A DNA stretch of 64,000 nucleotides from NCBI RefSeq assembly GCF_003669015.1, contig NZ_CP033069.1, positions 561,001-625,000 on the forward strand. The letters are read 5' to 3'. Shown one piece after another: positions 43,407 to 52,258 of the stretch. A program made the translations under genes and the position numbers. The notes beneath the pieces were generated by a model. That model was not told where the DNA came from, did not search any database, and saw only the letters and a list, made by a program, of their open reading frames with translations. The stretch is from Acidovorax sp. 1608163 (lineage in GTDB: Bacteria; Pseudomonadota; Gammaproteobacteria; Burkholderiales; Burkholderiaceae_C). Each line of letters starts with the position of its first letter. The stretch's first letter is position 1.

Positions 43407-44549
43407 TCAGATCACCTCCAGCTCCGCATTCAGCGCACCCGCCGCCTTGATGGCCTGCAAGATGGCCAGCAGGTCTTGCGGCGTGGCGCCCAACTGGTTC
43501 AGCGCGCGCACCACATCGGCCAGTTGGGCCGAGGGCGGCATCTGGATGATGTTGCCCGGCTCCTGGTTGATGGTGATGTCGCTCTTTTGCGTGACCACGG
43601 TTTGCCCTTGCGACAGCGGGTTGGGCTGGCTGATGACCGGGGTGGAGCTGATGGTGATGGACAGGTTGCCGTGCGCAATGGCGCACGAGCCCAGCGTCAC
43701 GGCCTGGTTCAGCACGATGGAGCCGGTGCGGGCGTTGATGACCACCTTGGCGGCGGGGGTGGAATTTTCGAGTGGCAGCTCTTCCAGATCGGCAATGAAG
43801 CCCACCCGCGCGCCTGGGTCTTGCGGTGCGCGCACCTGCACGGTGCGCCCGTCCAGGGCGGTGGCCAGGCCGTTGCCCAGCTTGGCGTTGATGGCCTGGG
43901 CCACCTTGCGTGCGGTCTGGAAGTCCGATGCATTCAAGCCCAGGTTGATGGTGTCGCCCTCGTTCAACGGGGTGGGGACCGACCGCTCGACCTGGGCGCC
44001 TTGTGGAATGCGACCGGCCGACAGGTGGTTGATTTGCACCTTGCTGCCTCCTGCCGAAGCGCCAGCGCCGCCCACCACCAGGTTGCCCTGGGCCAGGGCG
44101 TAGATCTCGCCGTCGGCGCCGCGCAGCGGGGTGGCAATGAGCGTGCCGCCCTTGAGCGACTTGGAGTTGCCCATCGATGACACATTCACATCCAGCATCT
44201 GCCCCGGCTGGGCAAAAGCGGGCAATTGGGTGGTGACGATCACGGCCGCCACGTTCTTGAGCTGCAGCTGCGAGGCCGTGCCGGGCGGCAGGGTGATGCC
44301 CATTTGCTGCAGGTAGTTGGACATGGCCTGCGTGGTGTAGGGCATCTGGGTGGTCTGGTCACCCGTGCCGTCCAGCCCCACGACCAGGCCATAGCCTGTG
44401 AGCTGGTTGCTGCGCACGCCTTGCACCGCCGCCACTTCCTTGATGCGCACGGCGTGCGCGGTGGGCGCGGCGGCCGCCAGCACTGCGGCCAGCAGGAGCC
44501 AGAGTGCGCGCAGCTTGCGCGGCCAAAGGGAGTGGGACGAGGCTTTCAT
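43407..44549 (-). CDS. flgI: flagellar P-ring protein FlgI
   Basis: A 380-residue periplasmic P-ring subunit. The signal peptide (LWLLLAAVLAAAAPTAHA) is followed by the conserved VRIKEVAAVQGVRSNQLTGY and GLVVGLDGTGDQTTQMPYTT. The C-terminal LADVVRALNQLGATPQDLLA matches the family end. The start MKASSHSLWP at 44549 is chosen; in-frame ATGs at 44558 and 44576 exist. It ends one base from the flgJ start. A 300-bp gap with a palindromic repeat separates it from flgH upstream, so it may have its own promoter. Confidence 0.93.
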   Translation of the reverse strand: MKASSHSLWPRKLRALWLLLAAVLAAAAPTAHAVRIKEVAAVQGVRSNQLTGYGLVVGLDGTGDQTTQMPYTTQAMSNYLQQMGITLPPGTASQLQLKNVAAVIVTTQLPAFAQPGQMLDVNVSSMGNSKSLKGGTLIATPLRGADGEIYALAQGNLVVGGAGASAGGSKVQINHLSAGRIPQGAQVERSVPTPLNEGDTINLGLNASDFQTARKVAQAINAKLGNGLATALDGRTVQVRAPQDPGARVGFIADLEELPLENSTPAAKVVINARTGSIVLNQAVTLGSCAIAHGNLSITISSTPVISQPNPLSQGQTVVTQKSDITINQEPGNIIQMPPSAQLADVVRALNQLGATPQDLLAILQAIKAAGALNAELEVI

Positions 44550-44852
44550 GGCTTCCATTGTGGGTTGCCATGGCAAAAACTAAAACCCAAAAAGAAGCCG
44601 GTTCACCAGCCTTTTGCCTGCGATCTGCGTGGTGCCTGCCGCTTCAAGCGTGGGCGCCGCCCTAGACGCGACTTGGCGAGAAATATCAATAAAAATGCCA
44701 CCTAGCGCTCATTGGTAAAGCGCTGGCAGCTATAAATTTGATAGTAATTGAAGCGTGTGGTGCGTGCGGCACGTGCAGTCGGGACATGAAAAAGCCGCTG
44801 GCCCCCTGTGCATGCAGACAGCCAGCGGCGCTTTGGCACCGGCATTCGCGGA
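44550..44852. other. intergenic region between flgH and flgI with repeat copy H
   Basis: About 300 bp inside the otherwise tight flgB-L run. It holds the palindromic repeat copy at 44702-44750; the rest shows nothing I can name. A promoter for flgI-J-K-L could be here. Confidence 0.55.
44702..44750 (+). repeat. dispersed palindromic repeat, copy H
   Basis: Reads CTAGCGCTCATTGGTAAAGC, GCTGGCAGCTATAA, then TTTGATAGTAATTG; both half-palindromes are present. It splits the flgH and flgI genes, which have the same orientation. Confidence 0.7.
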
Positions 44853-45605
44853 TCAGAACGGCGTGACCTTGTTGAAGAACCGGCCCAGCCAGCCCTGTGC
44901 CTGCACCTCGCCTTGCGAGCCACGGCCGCGTGACTCGATGCGCACGTTGGCCACCTGGGTGGAGTTGATGATGCTGCCTGGCTGCATCACGCGCGGATCG
45001 ATGGTGCCGGAAAAGCGCAGCACGTCCACGTTCTGGTTCACGCCGATTTGCTTCTCGCCAGCCACCACCAGGTGCCCGTTGGGCAAGACATCGATCACAG
45101 TGGCGGTGATGGAGCCAGAGAACGTGTTGGCGCTTTCGGTACCGCCCTTGCCGGAGAACGCGTTGCCAGACTTGGCGCCGAGTCCCAGCTTGCCGACATC
45201 GCTTGCCCCCACAAAGGGCAGTGCTGTTACGGCATTGGAGACGTTGGCCGAGCGGTCCAGTGTGGAGGAGGACTCTTGCTTGGCCGTCACGTTTTCCACG
45301 ATCTGGATCGTGACCAGATCGCCCACCAGCCGGGCCCGGCGGTCTTCAAACGCTGGCCGGTAGCTGGCGGTGTTGAACAAACTTCCGTTGGCTGGCTGAG
45401 GCGCCGCACGCGGCGCAATGCTGAGCTGCGGCGGGGTGGTGGGCAGGATGTCCACAGGCGGTGTTGGCGACAGGCTGGCGCAGCCCGTGGCCAGCAGGCT
45501 GGCGAGCACGCCCGTGACCGCCCAAAGCCCATGGCGTGGGCGGGCAGTGTGTGTGCAGGCGGTGTGTGTGCCTGCGACCAAGGGGGCTGCAGTGGTGCGG
45601 TTCAT
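44853..45605 (-). CDS. flgH: flagellar L-ring lipoprotein FlgH
   Basis: A 250-residue outer-membrane L-ring subunit. The N terminus has a lipobox LLATGCASL near residue 42, so the mature protein is a lipoprotein; the signal segment is longer than usual, and a start at a later codon cannot be excluded. Conserved parts: GSLFNTASYRPAFEDRRARL, VGDLVTIQIVENVTA and a final GRFFNKVTPF. The L-ring serves as outer-membrane bearing for the rod. It follows flgG after 46 bp. Confidence 0.92.
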   Translation of the reverse strand: MNRTTAAPLVAGTHTACTHTARPRHGLWAVTGVLASLLATGCASLSPTPPVDILPTTPPQLSIAPRAAPQPANGSLFNTASYRPAFEDRRARLVGDLVTIQIVENVTAKQESSSTLDRSANVSNAVTALPFVGASDVGKLGLGAKSGNAFSGKGGTESANTFSGSITATVIDVLPNGHLVVAGEKQIGVNQNVDVLRFSGTIDPRVMQPGSIINSTQVANVRIESRGRGSQGEVQAQGWLGRFFNKVTPF

Positions 45606-45651
45606 GGCGTGCCTTCCTGGGGGCCCGGGTGGGCCCCGCGGTGCGTTTTGC

Positions 45652-46434
45652 TTACAGCTGGCTCAGCTTGGCCAGCATCTGGTCGGTGGTGGTGATGGCC
45701 TTGGAGTTCATCTCGTAAGCACGTTGTGTCTGGATCATGTTCACCAGCTCTTCCACCACGTTGACGTTGGACGACTCCAAAAACCCTTGCTTGATGATGC
45801 CCAGGCCGTTGGTGCCGGGCGTGCCCTGCTGGGGCTGGCCCGACGCCGCCGATTCCTTGAACAGGTTTTGCCCGATGGGCTCCAGCCCGCCAACGTTCAC
45901 AAAGCCCGACATCGCCAGGGTGCCCAGTGGCTGGGGAGCGGTGTTGCCCGGCACGGTGGCCGACACGGCGCCATCGCTGCTGATGCTGATGCTGGTGGCA
46001 TTGGCGGGCACGGTGATGCCATTGGCCACAGGCAGGCCGCCCGAGGTCACCATGCGCCCTTGCGCATCCACCTTGAACGAGCCGTCGCGGGTGTAGCCGA
46101 TGGTGCCGTCGGGCATGGTCACTTCAAAAAAGCCATTGCCGTTGATGGCCACGTCCAGGTTGTTCTTGGACTCTTGCAGGCTGCCCTGCTCAAAGTTGCG
46201 CCCGATGGACACCGTGCGCGCGCCCAACCCCATGTGCAGCCCGGTGGGCAGCTGGTTTTGCTCGGTGGCGGCGGCGCCCACCTGGCGGTAGTTCTGGTAG
46301 GCCAGGTCTTCGATGTTGGCGAAGTTGCGCTTGAAGCCTGTGGTGGACACGTTGGACAGGTTGTGCGAGTGCAGGTCGATATTGGTCTGCTGCACAGTCA
46401 TGCCGGACTTGGCGGTGTAGAGGGCGGTGAACAT
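45652..46434 (-). CDS. flgG: flagellar distal rod protein FlgG
   Basis: A 260-residue axial protein. The N-terminal signature MFTALYTAKSGMTVQQTNID and LHSHNLSNVSTTGFKRNFAN is the flagellar rod/hook motif. The long form with GNGFFEVTMPDGTIGYTRDG and the C-terminal NVVEELVNMIQTQRAYEMNS, TTDQMLAKLSQL are those of FlgG. It builds the distal rod through the P and L rings. Intact, of family length, and 46 bp behind flgF. Confidence 0.95.
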   Translation of the reverse strand: MFTALYTAKSGMTVQQTNIDLHSHNLSNVSTTGFKRNFANIEDLAYQNYRQVGAAATEQNQLPTGLHMGLGARTVSIGRNFEQGSLQESKNNLDVAINGNGFFEVTMPDGTIGYTRDGSFKVDAQGRMVTSGGLPVANGITVPANATSISISSDGAVSATVPGNTAPQPLGTLAMSGFVNVGGLEPIGQNLFKESAASGQPQQGTPGTNGLGIIKQGFLESSNVNVVEELVNMIQTQRAYEMNSKAITTTDQMLAKLSQL

Positions 46435-46480
46435 GGCGGTTTCCTTGCGTTCGGTTCAGCGTGGGGCGACGGGCTTGGCC

Positions 46481-47221
46481 TCAGCCATTGAGGCTGAGCA
46501 ACTGCGCAGCCGATTTGTCGTTGGTTTCTGCTGTTTGCAGCAGCTTCATCTGTTGCTCGAACTGGCGGGACGCGGCGATCATTCCCACCATGCTCTCCAC
46601 GGTGTTCACGTTCGAGCCTTCCACCGCACCGCTGAGCATGCGGGCCGTGGCGTCGTTGGGCATGGGGTCGCCAGACGCTGTGCGAAACAGGCCGTCGTCA
46701 CCGCGCTTGAGCGGGTCTTCCGCCGTGGGAGACGCCAGCTTCAGCCGCCCCAGTGCCTGCGGGGGCTGCCCTGCCGTCTTGGCCGTGATGGTGCCATCGG
46801 CGCCCAGGGTTACTTCAGCGCGGGGGGGCACGTCAATCGGGGCGCCGCCGTCAGACAGCACCGGTAGGCCCGAGGGCGTGACCAGCTGGCCGGCAGCCGA
46901 CACATCGAACGAGCCCGCACGGGTGTAGGCCTCCAGCCCGTCGAGCCCTTGCACGGCAAACCAGGCGTTGCCCATGGCCATGGCGTCGAGGTTGCGGCCG
47001 GTGGTCTTGGCGGGGCCTGCCGTGTTCAGGTAGCCCGAGGTGGCCTCCAGCGCGAAGACCCGCGTGGTCGATCCATTGCCTTGCACGGGCACCGAGCGGA
47101 AGGTGGACATCTCTGCCCGAAAGCCGTTGGTGGACGCATTGGCCAGGTTGTTGGCCAGCACCGCTTGCCGGTGCTCTGCGGCTTTGGCCCCTGTCATGCT
47201 GGTGTAGATGATGCGGTCCAT
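46481..47221 (-). CDS. flgF: flagellar proximal rod protein FlgF
   Basis: A 246-residue axial protein. The N terminus MDRIIYTSMTGAKAAEHRQA, VLANNLANASTNGFRAEMST is typical for FlgF, with the shorter FlgG-like core (NAWFAVQGLDGLEAYTRAGS) and C-terminal NVNTVESMVGMIAASRQFEQ. It forms part of the proximal rod. Intact. A 179-bp gap with GC-rich palindromic sequence (CGCGCAGCGACTCAGGGGG type, common behind comamonad genes) lies before the flgE stop. Confidence 0.94.
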   Translation of the reverse strand: MDRIIYTSMTGAKAAEHRQAVLANNLANASTNGFRAEMSTFRSVPVQGNGSTTRVFALEATSGYLNTAGPAKTTGRNLDAMAMGNAWFAVQGLDGLEAYTRAGSFDVSAAGQLVTPSGLPVLSDGGAPIDVPPRAEVTLGADGTITAKTAGQPPQALGRLKLASPTAEDPLKRGDDGLFRTASGDPMPNDATARMLSGAVEGSNVNTVESMVGMIAASRQFEQQMKLLQTAETNDKSAAQLLSLNG

Positions 47222-47400
47222 GGCGTGATGTTCCTCTCAGTTCCCTGTGTTTCCGCACGCCGTCCACAGCGCGTGCAGCTGGCGCGGCCCAAGCCGAGGC
47301 AGCCGCGCAAGGGCCGCCCCGCCGCGCTGGCTGCGTCCCACTCCCGTAGCGCGCAGCGCGTAGAGAGAGGGGGAAGGCGCGCAGCGACTCAGGGGGTGTG

Positions 47401-48680
47401 TCATCTCAAGTTCACCAGGGTGGACATCACCTGGTCTTGCGTCTTGATGGTCTGGGCGTTGGCCTGGTAGGCGCGCTGGGCGGTCATCATGTTGACCAGC
47501 TCGGCCGTCAGGTCGACGGTGGAGTCTTCCAGGGCGCCTGAGCGCAGGCCACCAAAATTGCCGTCGGTGGCGGTGCCCACGACGGGTTGGCCGGATTCAA
47601 AGGTCGACACCCATTTGTTACCGCCCACCGAGGCCAGGCCCTGGGTGTTGCGAAAGCTCGACAGCGCGATCTGCCCCTCCGAGCGGGTCACCCCGTTGGA
47701 GTAACGGGTCATGATCATCCCGTTGTTTTCGATGTTGATGCCCGTCAGCTCGCCAATGGTGTAGCCATCCTGGCTGAGGTTGGACACGGTAAATTTCGAC
47801 CCCCCTCCGAAACGTTGTCCAGGCTCACGGCCACGTTGAATGCTGGCAGGTTGTTGGGGTTGGGGGGGCTGGGGTTGACGCTGAGTGGCAGCTGGAACCC
47901 TGTGGCCGGAGGTGTTGCGGCGGGGCCGATGATTTTGCCGGTGTTGTCGAAGGTGATCTGCCCAATGGCCGTGGCGACCACTGGGGGCACCGCCGTGGGG
48001 TCGTCCAGCTTGTCGTACACATCCCAGGTGTTGGCGGTGGCGGTTTTCTGGAAGTACAGATTGACGGGCTTGGCCACGCCTTGGCTGTCGTAAACGTTGA
48101 TCGATGTGCCGTACGTGGCACGTGGTGTGGCGGGCACGGGGGGCGTCGCCGTGGGGTTGCCCGCTGCGTTGGGGGCAGTGGCTGGCAGATTGAAGTCGGC
48201 CGTGATCTTTGTTGTCTGCTTGGCCGGAATGGGCTGGGCTGTGGGGAACACCAGCGGTATCGGGTCGGTGCCGGTGCGCAGGCCGGTGACAGGGTCTACG
48301 GGGTAACCCATGACCTTGTCGTTGTCGTTGGTCACCATGTTGCCTTCCTTGTCCAGCTTGAAGTTGCCGGCGCGCGTGTAGGCCAGCGTTCCGTCAGGCT
48401 GGGTCACGGTGAAGAAGCCATTGCCATTGATGGCCACATCCAGGCTGTTGCCTGTGATGGTCAGGTTGCCCTGGGTGAATTGCTGCGCCACGTTGGCGGT
48501 TTCCACGCCAATGCCGGCATTGTTGCCACCCGCTGAGCCGATGGCTGACGCCACCATCTCGGCAAACTCTGCACGCGAGGCCTTGAAGCCGGTGGTGTTG
48601 GCGTTGGCAATGTTGTGGCCGATGACGTCCAGGTTCTTGCTGGCGGCGTTCAGGCCAGAGAGGCCTTGCTGGAAACTCAT
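47401..48680 (-). CDS. flgE: flagellar hook protein FlgE (single frameshift)
   Basis: About 426 residues when repaired. The first frame is MSFQQGLSGLNAASKNLDVI, GHNIANANTTGFKASRAEFA and continues through the hook D1/D2 domains to AFNVAVSLDNVSEGG. The other frame continues SKFTVSNLSQDGYTIGELTG and ends STVDLTAELVNMMTAQRAYQ, DQVMSTLVNLR, the conserved hook C terminus. One more base in the C6 run at 47800-47805 joins them. FlgE builds the hook, the universal joint. It follows flgD after 47 bp. The frameshift would abolish motility if real. Confidence 0.92.
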
Positions 48681-48727
48681 GGTGTTCTCCTGGTTGGGCG
48701 GTGCATGCGATGCGTTGGGGGCTGGCG

Positions 48728-49402
48728 TTACACCAGGGCCTTGATCTGGCTGTAATTGATGGTCTTGCCGTTGGACAGGCTCAGCACCAGTTGGCCGTCC
48801 TCAGCGCCTGCAGCGGTCACCTTGGACAGCGCGAGCGCGGTGGAGTCGAGTTTGGTGGAGCCGTTGACGGCGGTGATGCGGAACTGCAGGCCTTCGGTAG
48901 AGCCCGTGTACTTGCTGGCATCCCAGTCAAAGGTGTGGCGACCGGCGCTTTGTGCGCCCAGGTTGACGGTGTCCACCACTTGGCCGCCAGCGGTCAGGAT
49001 CTCGACCTTGACCCCGGTGGCTGCAGAGCCCAGCTCGAACCCGCCCTTGCCGGTCTTGTCGGTGATGGACACGCTGTTGCCTTCGGTCATCACACTGCGG
49101 CCCACCAGGGCCGTGCCCTGCATGACCTGCAGCGAGTTGAACTGCGCTGACATGCTGGCCATGGTCTGGTTCAGCTGCTGGATGCCTGTCACGGTGTTGA
49201 TCTGCGCCATTTGCGATGTCATCTGGGCGTTGTCCAGAGGGTTCATCGGGTCCTGGTTGTTGAGCTGCGCCACCAGCAGCTTGAGGAACCGGTCCTGCGC
49301 TGCATTGGGGTCGGTGTTGGGGTCTGCCACGCTGGTGGTCGAGCTGGACGTACCACTGGTGGACGAGGTCGATGTGGTGGCTTTGGTCGAACTGAGGATC
49401 AT
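48728..49402 (-). CDS. flgD: flagellar hook-capping protein FlgD
   Basis: A 224-residue hook cap protein needed for hook assembly. The N-terminal part is Ser/Thr-rich (TSSTSGTSSSTTSVADPNTD), then the conserved QDRFLKLLVAQLNNQDPMNP and LDNAQMTSQMAQINTVTGIQ. The C-terminal beta domain includes NLGAQSAGRHTFDWDASKYT, the FlgD tudor/Ig part. Intact; 18 bp behind flgC and 47 bp before flgE. Confidence 0.94.
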   Translation of the reverse strand: MILSSTKATTSTSSTSGTSSSTTSVADPNTDPNAAQDRFLKLLVAQLNNQDPMNPLDNAQMTSQMAQINTVTGIQQLNQTMASMSAQFNSLQVMQGTALVGRSVMTEGNSVSITDKTGKGGFELGSAATGVKVEILTAGGQVVDTVNLGAQSAGRHTFDWDASKYTGSTEGLQFRITAVNGSTKLDSTALALSKVTAAGAEDGQLVLSLSNGKTINYSQIKALV

Positions 49403-49420
49403 GCTGAAGTCTCCTGGGGC

Positions 49421-49825
49421 TTACTGGCCCATTTGCAGGGTTTTGAGGAGCAGCGACTTGGCCGTGTTCATGACCTCGACGTTGTTCTGGTACGAGCGCG
49501 AGGCGGAAATCATGTTCACCATTTCCTCCACCGCGTTCACGTTGGAATGCGTCACATAGCCCTGCTCGTCGGCCGAGGGGTGTGAGGGGTCATGCACCTT
49601 GCGGCCTGGCGCATCGCTTTCCTTGATGGAGGTCACTTTCACGCCTGCAGCGGCGTCGGAGCCCATGGGGGCGGTTTGAAACACCACCTGGCGCGCCTTG
49701 TACGCCTTGCCATCGGGGCCCGCCACCGCATCGACGTTGGCCAGGTTGCTGGCCACGACGTTCAGGCGCTGTGACTGCGCGCTGATGGCGCTGCTGGACA
49801 CATTGAAGATGGAGAACATGGACAT
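49421..49825 (-). CDS. flgC: flagellar proximal rod protein FlgC
   Basis: A 134-residue rod subunit. Start at 49825 gives MSMFSIFNVSSSAISAQSQR, LNVVASNLANVDAVAGPDGK; C-terminal VNAVEEMVNMISASRSYQNN is the rod/hook end motif. The longer frame upstream overlaps flgB and is a shadow. It is 25 bp behind flgB and builds the proximal rod with FlgB and FlgF. Confidence 0.94.
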   Translation of the reverse strand: MSMFSIFNVSSSAISAQSQRLNVVASNLANVDAVAGPDGKAYKARQVVFQTAPMGSDAAAGVKVTSIKESDAPGRKVHDPSHPSADEQGYVTHSNVNAVEEMVNMISASRSYQNNVEVMNTAKSLLLKTLQMGQ

Positions 49826-49850
49826 GGGGCGTCTCGCTTTCTGCGCTGGC

Positions 49851-50315
49851 TTACTGGCCCTGGATGGCGCTGAGCATGGTTTTGGCGTTGCCGTTGATGA
49901 AGCGCAGCGTGGCCTCGTAGCGCACGGCGTTGTCCACGAAGTTCGAGCGCTCGCGGTCCAGGTCCACCGAGTTGTTGTCCAGCGCGGGCTGGGTCTGCAC
50001 GGCATAGCCCAGCTTGCTGGGGCCTGAGAGTGTGGATGCCGAGCCCGAACCTGTGGTGGTGGCTTGAAAATGCCGGGGGTCTGACGTGGCGGTGCTCACG
50101 GCGGGGCCTGTGCCACCAGTGGCCAGGTTCTTCACGACGCTGCTGGCACCCGATTCAGTGGCTTCGCGCAGGGTTTTGGCAAAGTCGAAATCCCGCGACA
50201 CGTAGCCGGGGGTGTCTGCGTTGGCAATGTTGCTGGCGATGATGCGCTGGCGCTCGGCGCGCAGTATCAGCGCGTTGCCTTGAAATCCCAGCTGGTTGGT
50301 CATCTTGTCAAGCAT
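49851..50315 (-). CDS. flgB: flagellar proximal rod protein FlgB
   Basis: A 154-residue rod subunit, first gene of the minus-strand flgBCDEFGHIJKL run. Start at 50315 (MLDKMTNQLGFQGNALILRA) is the family N terminus, followed by IIASNIANADTPGYVSRDFD. The middle is long and Ser/Thr/Gly-rich (ATGGTGPAVSTATSD), and DRERSNFVDNAVRYEATLRF is the conserved end. The in-frame start further upstream (50348) is less likely. It is divergent from flgA over a 315-bp control region. Confidence 0.93.
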   Translation of the reverse strand: MLDKMTNQLGFQGNALILRAERQRIIASNIANADTPGYVSRDFDFAKTLREATESGASSVVKNLATGGTGPAVSTATSDPRHFQATTTGSGSASTLSGPSKLGYAVQTQPALDNNSVDLDRERSNFVDNAVRYEATLRFINGNAKTMLSAIQGQ

Positions 50316-50630
50316 GGTTGCCTCACATCCTGTATCGCTTGCCGCCACGGCCCGGTGCGGGTTTTGGCGTGGTTCGATTATGGAAATGGCGGTTTTTTTC
50401 TAAAGCCCGAAGAACGCGGAAATGGCTGGGCAGTTTCGGGCTTTGCCTTGGGGCTTGGCGGCCTATAGTGAATGCGTTGGAATGGCCCGCAGGCCTGGGT
50501 GCTGTACCCAGAGCCCTGCTGCGCTGGCGGTGCTCCCTGGCAACCGTGCGCGGGCCCTTCAGGCGGACGGCGTGGCGCTGTCCGTCCCACCGCGCCGCGG
50601 TTTGTCGGCGCTTTTACCGGAGAGCGCACC
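50316..50630. promoter_or_regulatory. flgB-flgA divergent control region with a 10-bp inverted repeat
   Basis: 315 bp that must hold the promoters of the flgB-L run and of flgA. It contains a perfect 10-bp inverted repeat AAAGCCCGAA (50402-50411) and TTCGGGCTTT (50435-50444) with a 23-bp spacer, which could be a regulator site or a hairpin. Class II control by FlhDC would be expected from the family but no box can be proven by eye. Confidence 0.5.
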
Positions 50631-51365
50631 ATGCCTTCCCTTTCATCCCTGCGCAGCGTTGGCCTAGCCCTCATGGCACTTTGGGGGGTATTGGCCGTGG
50701 GCGCCGCCCAGGCCCAGGCGGTGGCTGACCCCGCCGCCGAGCTGGGCAACCTGACCCAGCACTGGCTGGACGACGCCTTGGCCCGCAACCAGGCGGCAGG
50801 CGCCACGCTGCGCATGGAGGTGAGCGTGGGCGCGCTGGACAGCCGCTTGAACCTGGCCCCCTGTGCCCGGGTGGAGCCGTATTTGCCTGCAGGCTCGCGC
50901 CTGTGGGGGCGCACCCGGCTGGGGCTGCGGTGCGTCGAGGGGCGTTCGCCCTGGAATGTGTTCTTGCCCGTCACCATCAAGGCTTGGGGCCCCGCCTGGG
51001 TGCTGACCGGCAACGTGGCGCCCGGCGCCGTGCTGACTGCCAACGACGCCACGCAAGCCGAGGTGGACTGGGCGGCCGACCCCGCCCCGGTGGTGGCCAA
51101 CCCTGAGGCCTGGGTGGGCCAGACTGCCTCGCGCCAGTTGATGGCCGGGCAGGCCTTGCGCCAATCCATGGTCAAGGCGCCCAGCATTTTCCGCGCAGGT
51201 GCACAGGTGCGTGTTTCTGCCCAGGGGCCGGGTTATGCTGTGGTCTCTGCAGGGCAAGCGTTGTCCGCAGGCACCGTCGGGCAGACTGTGCGCGTCAGAA
51301 TGGACAATGGTCGCGTAGTGAGCGGCATTGTGGCTGAAGATGGAACAGTGACCATCACTCTTTGA
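50631..51365 (+). CDS. flgA: flagellar P-ring assembly chaperone FlgA
   Basis: A 244-residue periplasmic chaperone. Start at 50631 gives a signal peptide MPSLSSLRSVGLALMALWGV ending AAQAQA. The C-terminal SAF domain (TGNVAPGAVLTANDATQAEV, GQTASRQLMAGQALRQSMVK) and the end VGQTVRVRMDNGRVVSGIVA are typical FlgA. Two Cys in the N-terminal domain (NLAPCARVEP, GLRCVEGRS) may form a disulfide. A longer frame upstream is open but not family-like. A GGAG ribosome site lies at 50620-50623. It is followed by flgM after 92 bp. Confidence 0.92.
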   Translation: MPSLSSLRSVGLALMALWGVLAVGAAQAQAVADPAAELGNLTQHWLDDALARNQAAGATLRMEVSVGALDSRLNLAPCARVEPYLPAGSRLWGRTRLGLRCVEGRSPWNVFLPVTIKAWGPAWVLTGNVAPGAVLTANDATQAEVDWAADPAPVVANPEAWVGQTASRQLMAGQALRQSMVKAPSIFRAGAQVRVSAQGPGYAVVSAGQALSAGTVGQTVRVRMDNGRVVSGIVAEDGTVTITL

Positions 51366-51386
51366 GGATTTGCCCGCACAAATAGC

Positions 51387-51413
51387 TAAAGTCCGCCCAA
51401 AACGGGTCGAAAA
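51387..51413 (+). promoter_or_regulatory. probable sigma-28 (FliA) promoter of flgM
   Basis: TAAA at 51387-51390, a 15-bp spacer, then GTCGAAAA at 51406-51413. The consensus is TAAA-N15-GCCGATAA, so the -35 part and spacing are exact and the -10 part is close. It lies 45 bp before the flgM start. Control of an anti-sigma factor gene by its own sigma factor is the known design. Confidence 0.7.
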
Positions 51414-51457
51414 CATTGCTACTGAGCCCCACATCACACGGGGTGGTGGAGAGAGCG

Positions 51458-51778
51458 ATGAAGATAGGTCAAAAACCGGAACTCCCGGGCGCATTGGCGC
51501 AGACGGGGCTTGCCAAGCAAGCCAAAAGTCCAGCCCCTGCTGCGGAAGGGGTGGCAAAAGGCGCTGCTGCTGCGCAAGCCGCCGGTGTGCCTGTCACTGT
51601 GTCCAGCTCGGCCCGCGCCCTGGAGCAGCCTGGTCGCACCACCAGCGATTTTGACGCCAAGCGCGTGAGCGAAGTGCGTGCTGCCATCAATAACGGCACT
51701 TTTTCGGTGGATGCGGATGCGATTGCGGACAAATTGCTGTCCAATGCGCAAGAAATCTTTTCTCGCGCCCGCGGATAA
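51458..51778 (+). CDS. flgM: anti-sigma-28 factor FlgM
   Basis: A 106-residue anti-sigma factor that holds FliA until the hook is complete, then is exported. The start MKIGQKPELPGALAQTGLAK at 51458 follows GGAGAGAGCG. The N-terminal two thirds are Ala-rich and disordered. The C-terminal sigma-binding helices FDAKRVSEVRAAINNGTFSV, DADAIADKLLSNAQEIF are well conserved. It is directly followed by flgN and preceded by a probable FliA promoter, giving autoregulation. FliA is encoded on the opposite strand 550 bp further. Confidence 0.92.
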   Translation: MKIGQKPELPGALAQTGLAKQAKSPAPAAEGVAKGAAAAQAAGVPVTVSSSARALEQPGRTTSDFDAKRVSEVRAAINNGTFSVDADAIADKLLSNAQEIFSRARG

Positions 51779-51815
51779 ACGCCTGATCCCAGGCTTTGTC
51801 TAGCGCACCACCACC

Positions 51816-52199
51816 ATGTCGTTAGAAGAAGCCCTCACCACGGTAGAGCAACACATCGAAAAGGTGTCTGCCGCCTTGCTGGCACTGGACGCTCCCTCGC
51901 TGGAGATTGCCAGTACCGCGCTGCGCGATGCAGCAGCACGCTTTACCTGGGTGCTGGAGCAAGCGCAGCACCAGCAAGTTTCTGAACTTCCCCCCCAATT
52001 CCAGCAGCGCCTTGCAGCCGTTGGCCAACACTTGGCCATCCAGCGAGACAACCTGGCCCGTGTGGCGGTGTTGACCGACCGCCAAGTGGCCGTGGTGGTG
52101 CCGCAGGCCGATGGAGCCCAGACCGCCACCTATGCCAACCCGCAAGCCGCAGGCGCGAAGGCGGGCGGCGTAGCGCGCATCTATCGCTCGGTGGGTTGA
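51816..52199 (+). CDS. flgN: flagellar export chaperone FlgN
   Basis: A 127-residue mostly helical cytosolic chaperone for FlgK and FlgL. It has amphipathic helices (MSLEEALTTVEQHIEKVSAA, LRDAAARFTWVLEQAQHQQV, RLAAVGQHLAIQRDNLARVA) and a flexible tail. Sequence conservation in FlgN is weak; the call rests on length, helix pattern and its place directly behind flgM (38 bp). It is convergent with fliA, with a palindromic repeat between them as likely terminator. Confidence 0.85.
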   Translation: MSLEEALTTVEQHIEKVSAALLALDAPSLEIASTALRDAAARFTWVLEQAQHQQVSELPPQFQQRLAAVGQHLAIQRDNLARVAVLTDRQVAVVVPQADGAQTATYANPQAAGAKAGGVARIYRSVG

Positions 52200-52258
52200 G
52201 CGGACGGCCTCCACTTCCCGTGCGCAATCTGGCGCAGGGTTGAATCTCTTGGGTTTGG

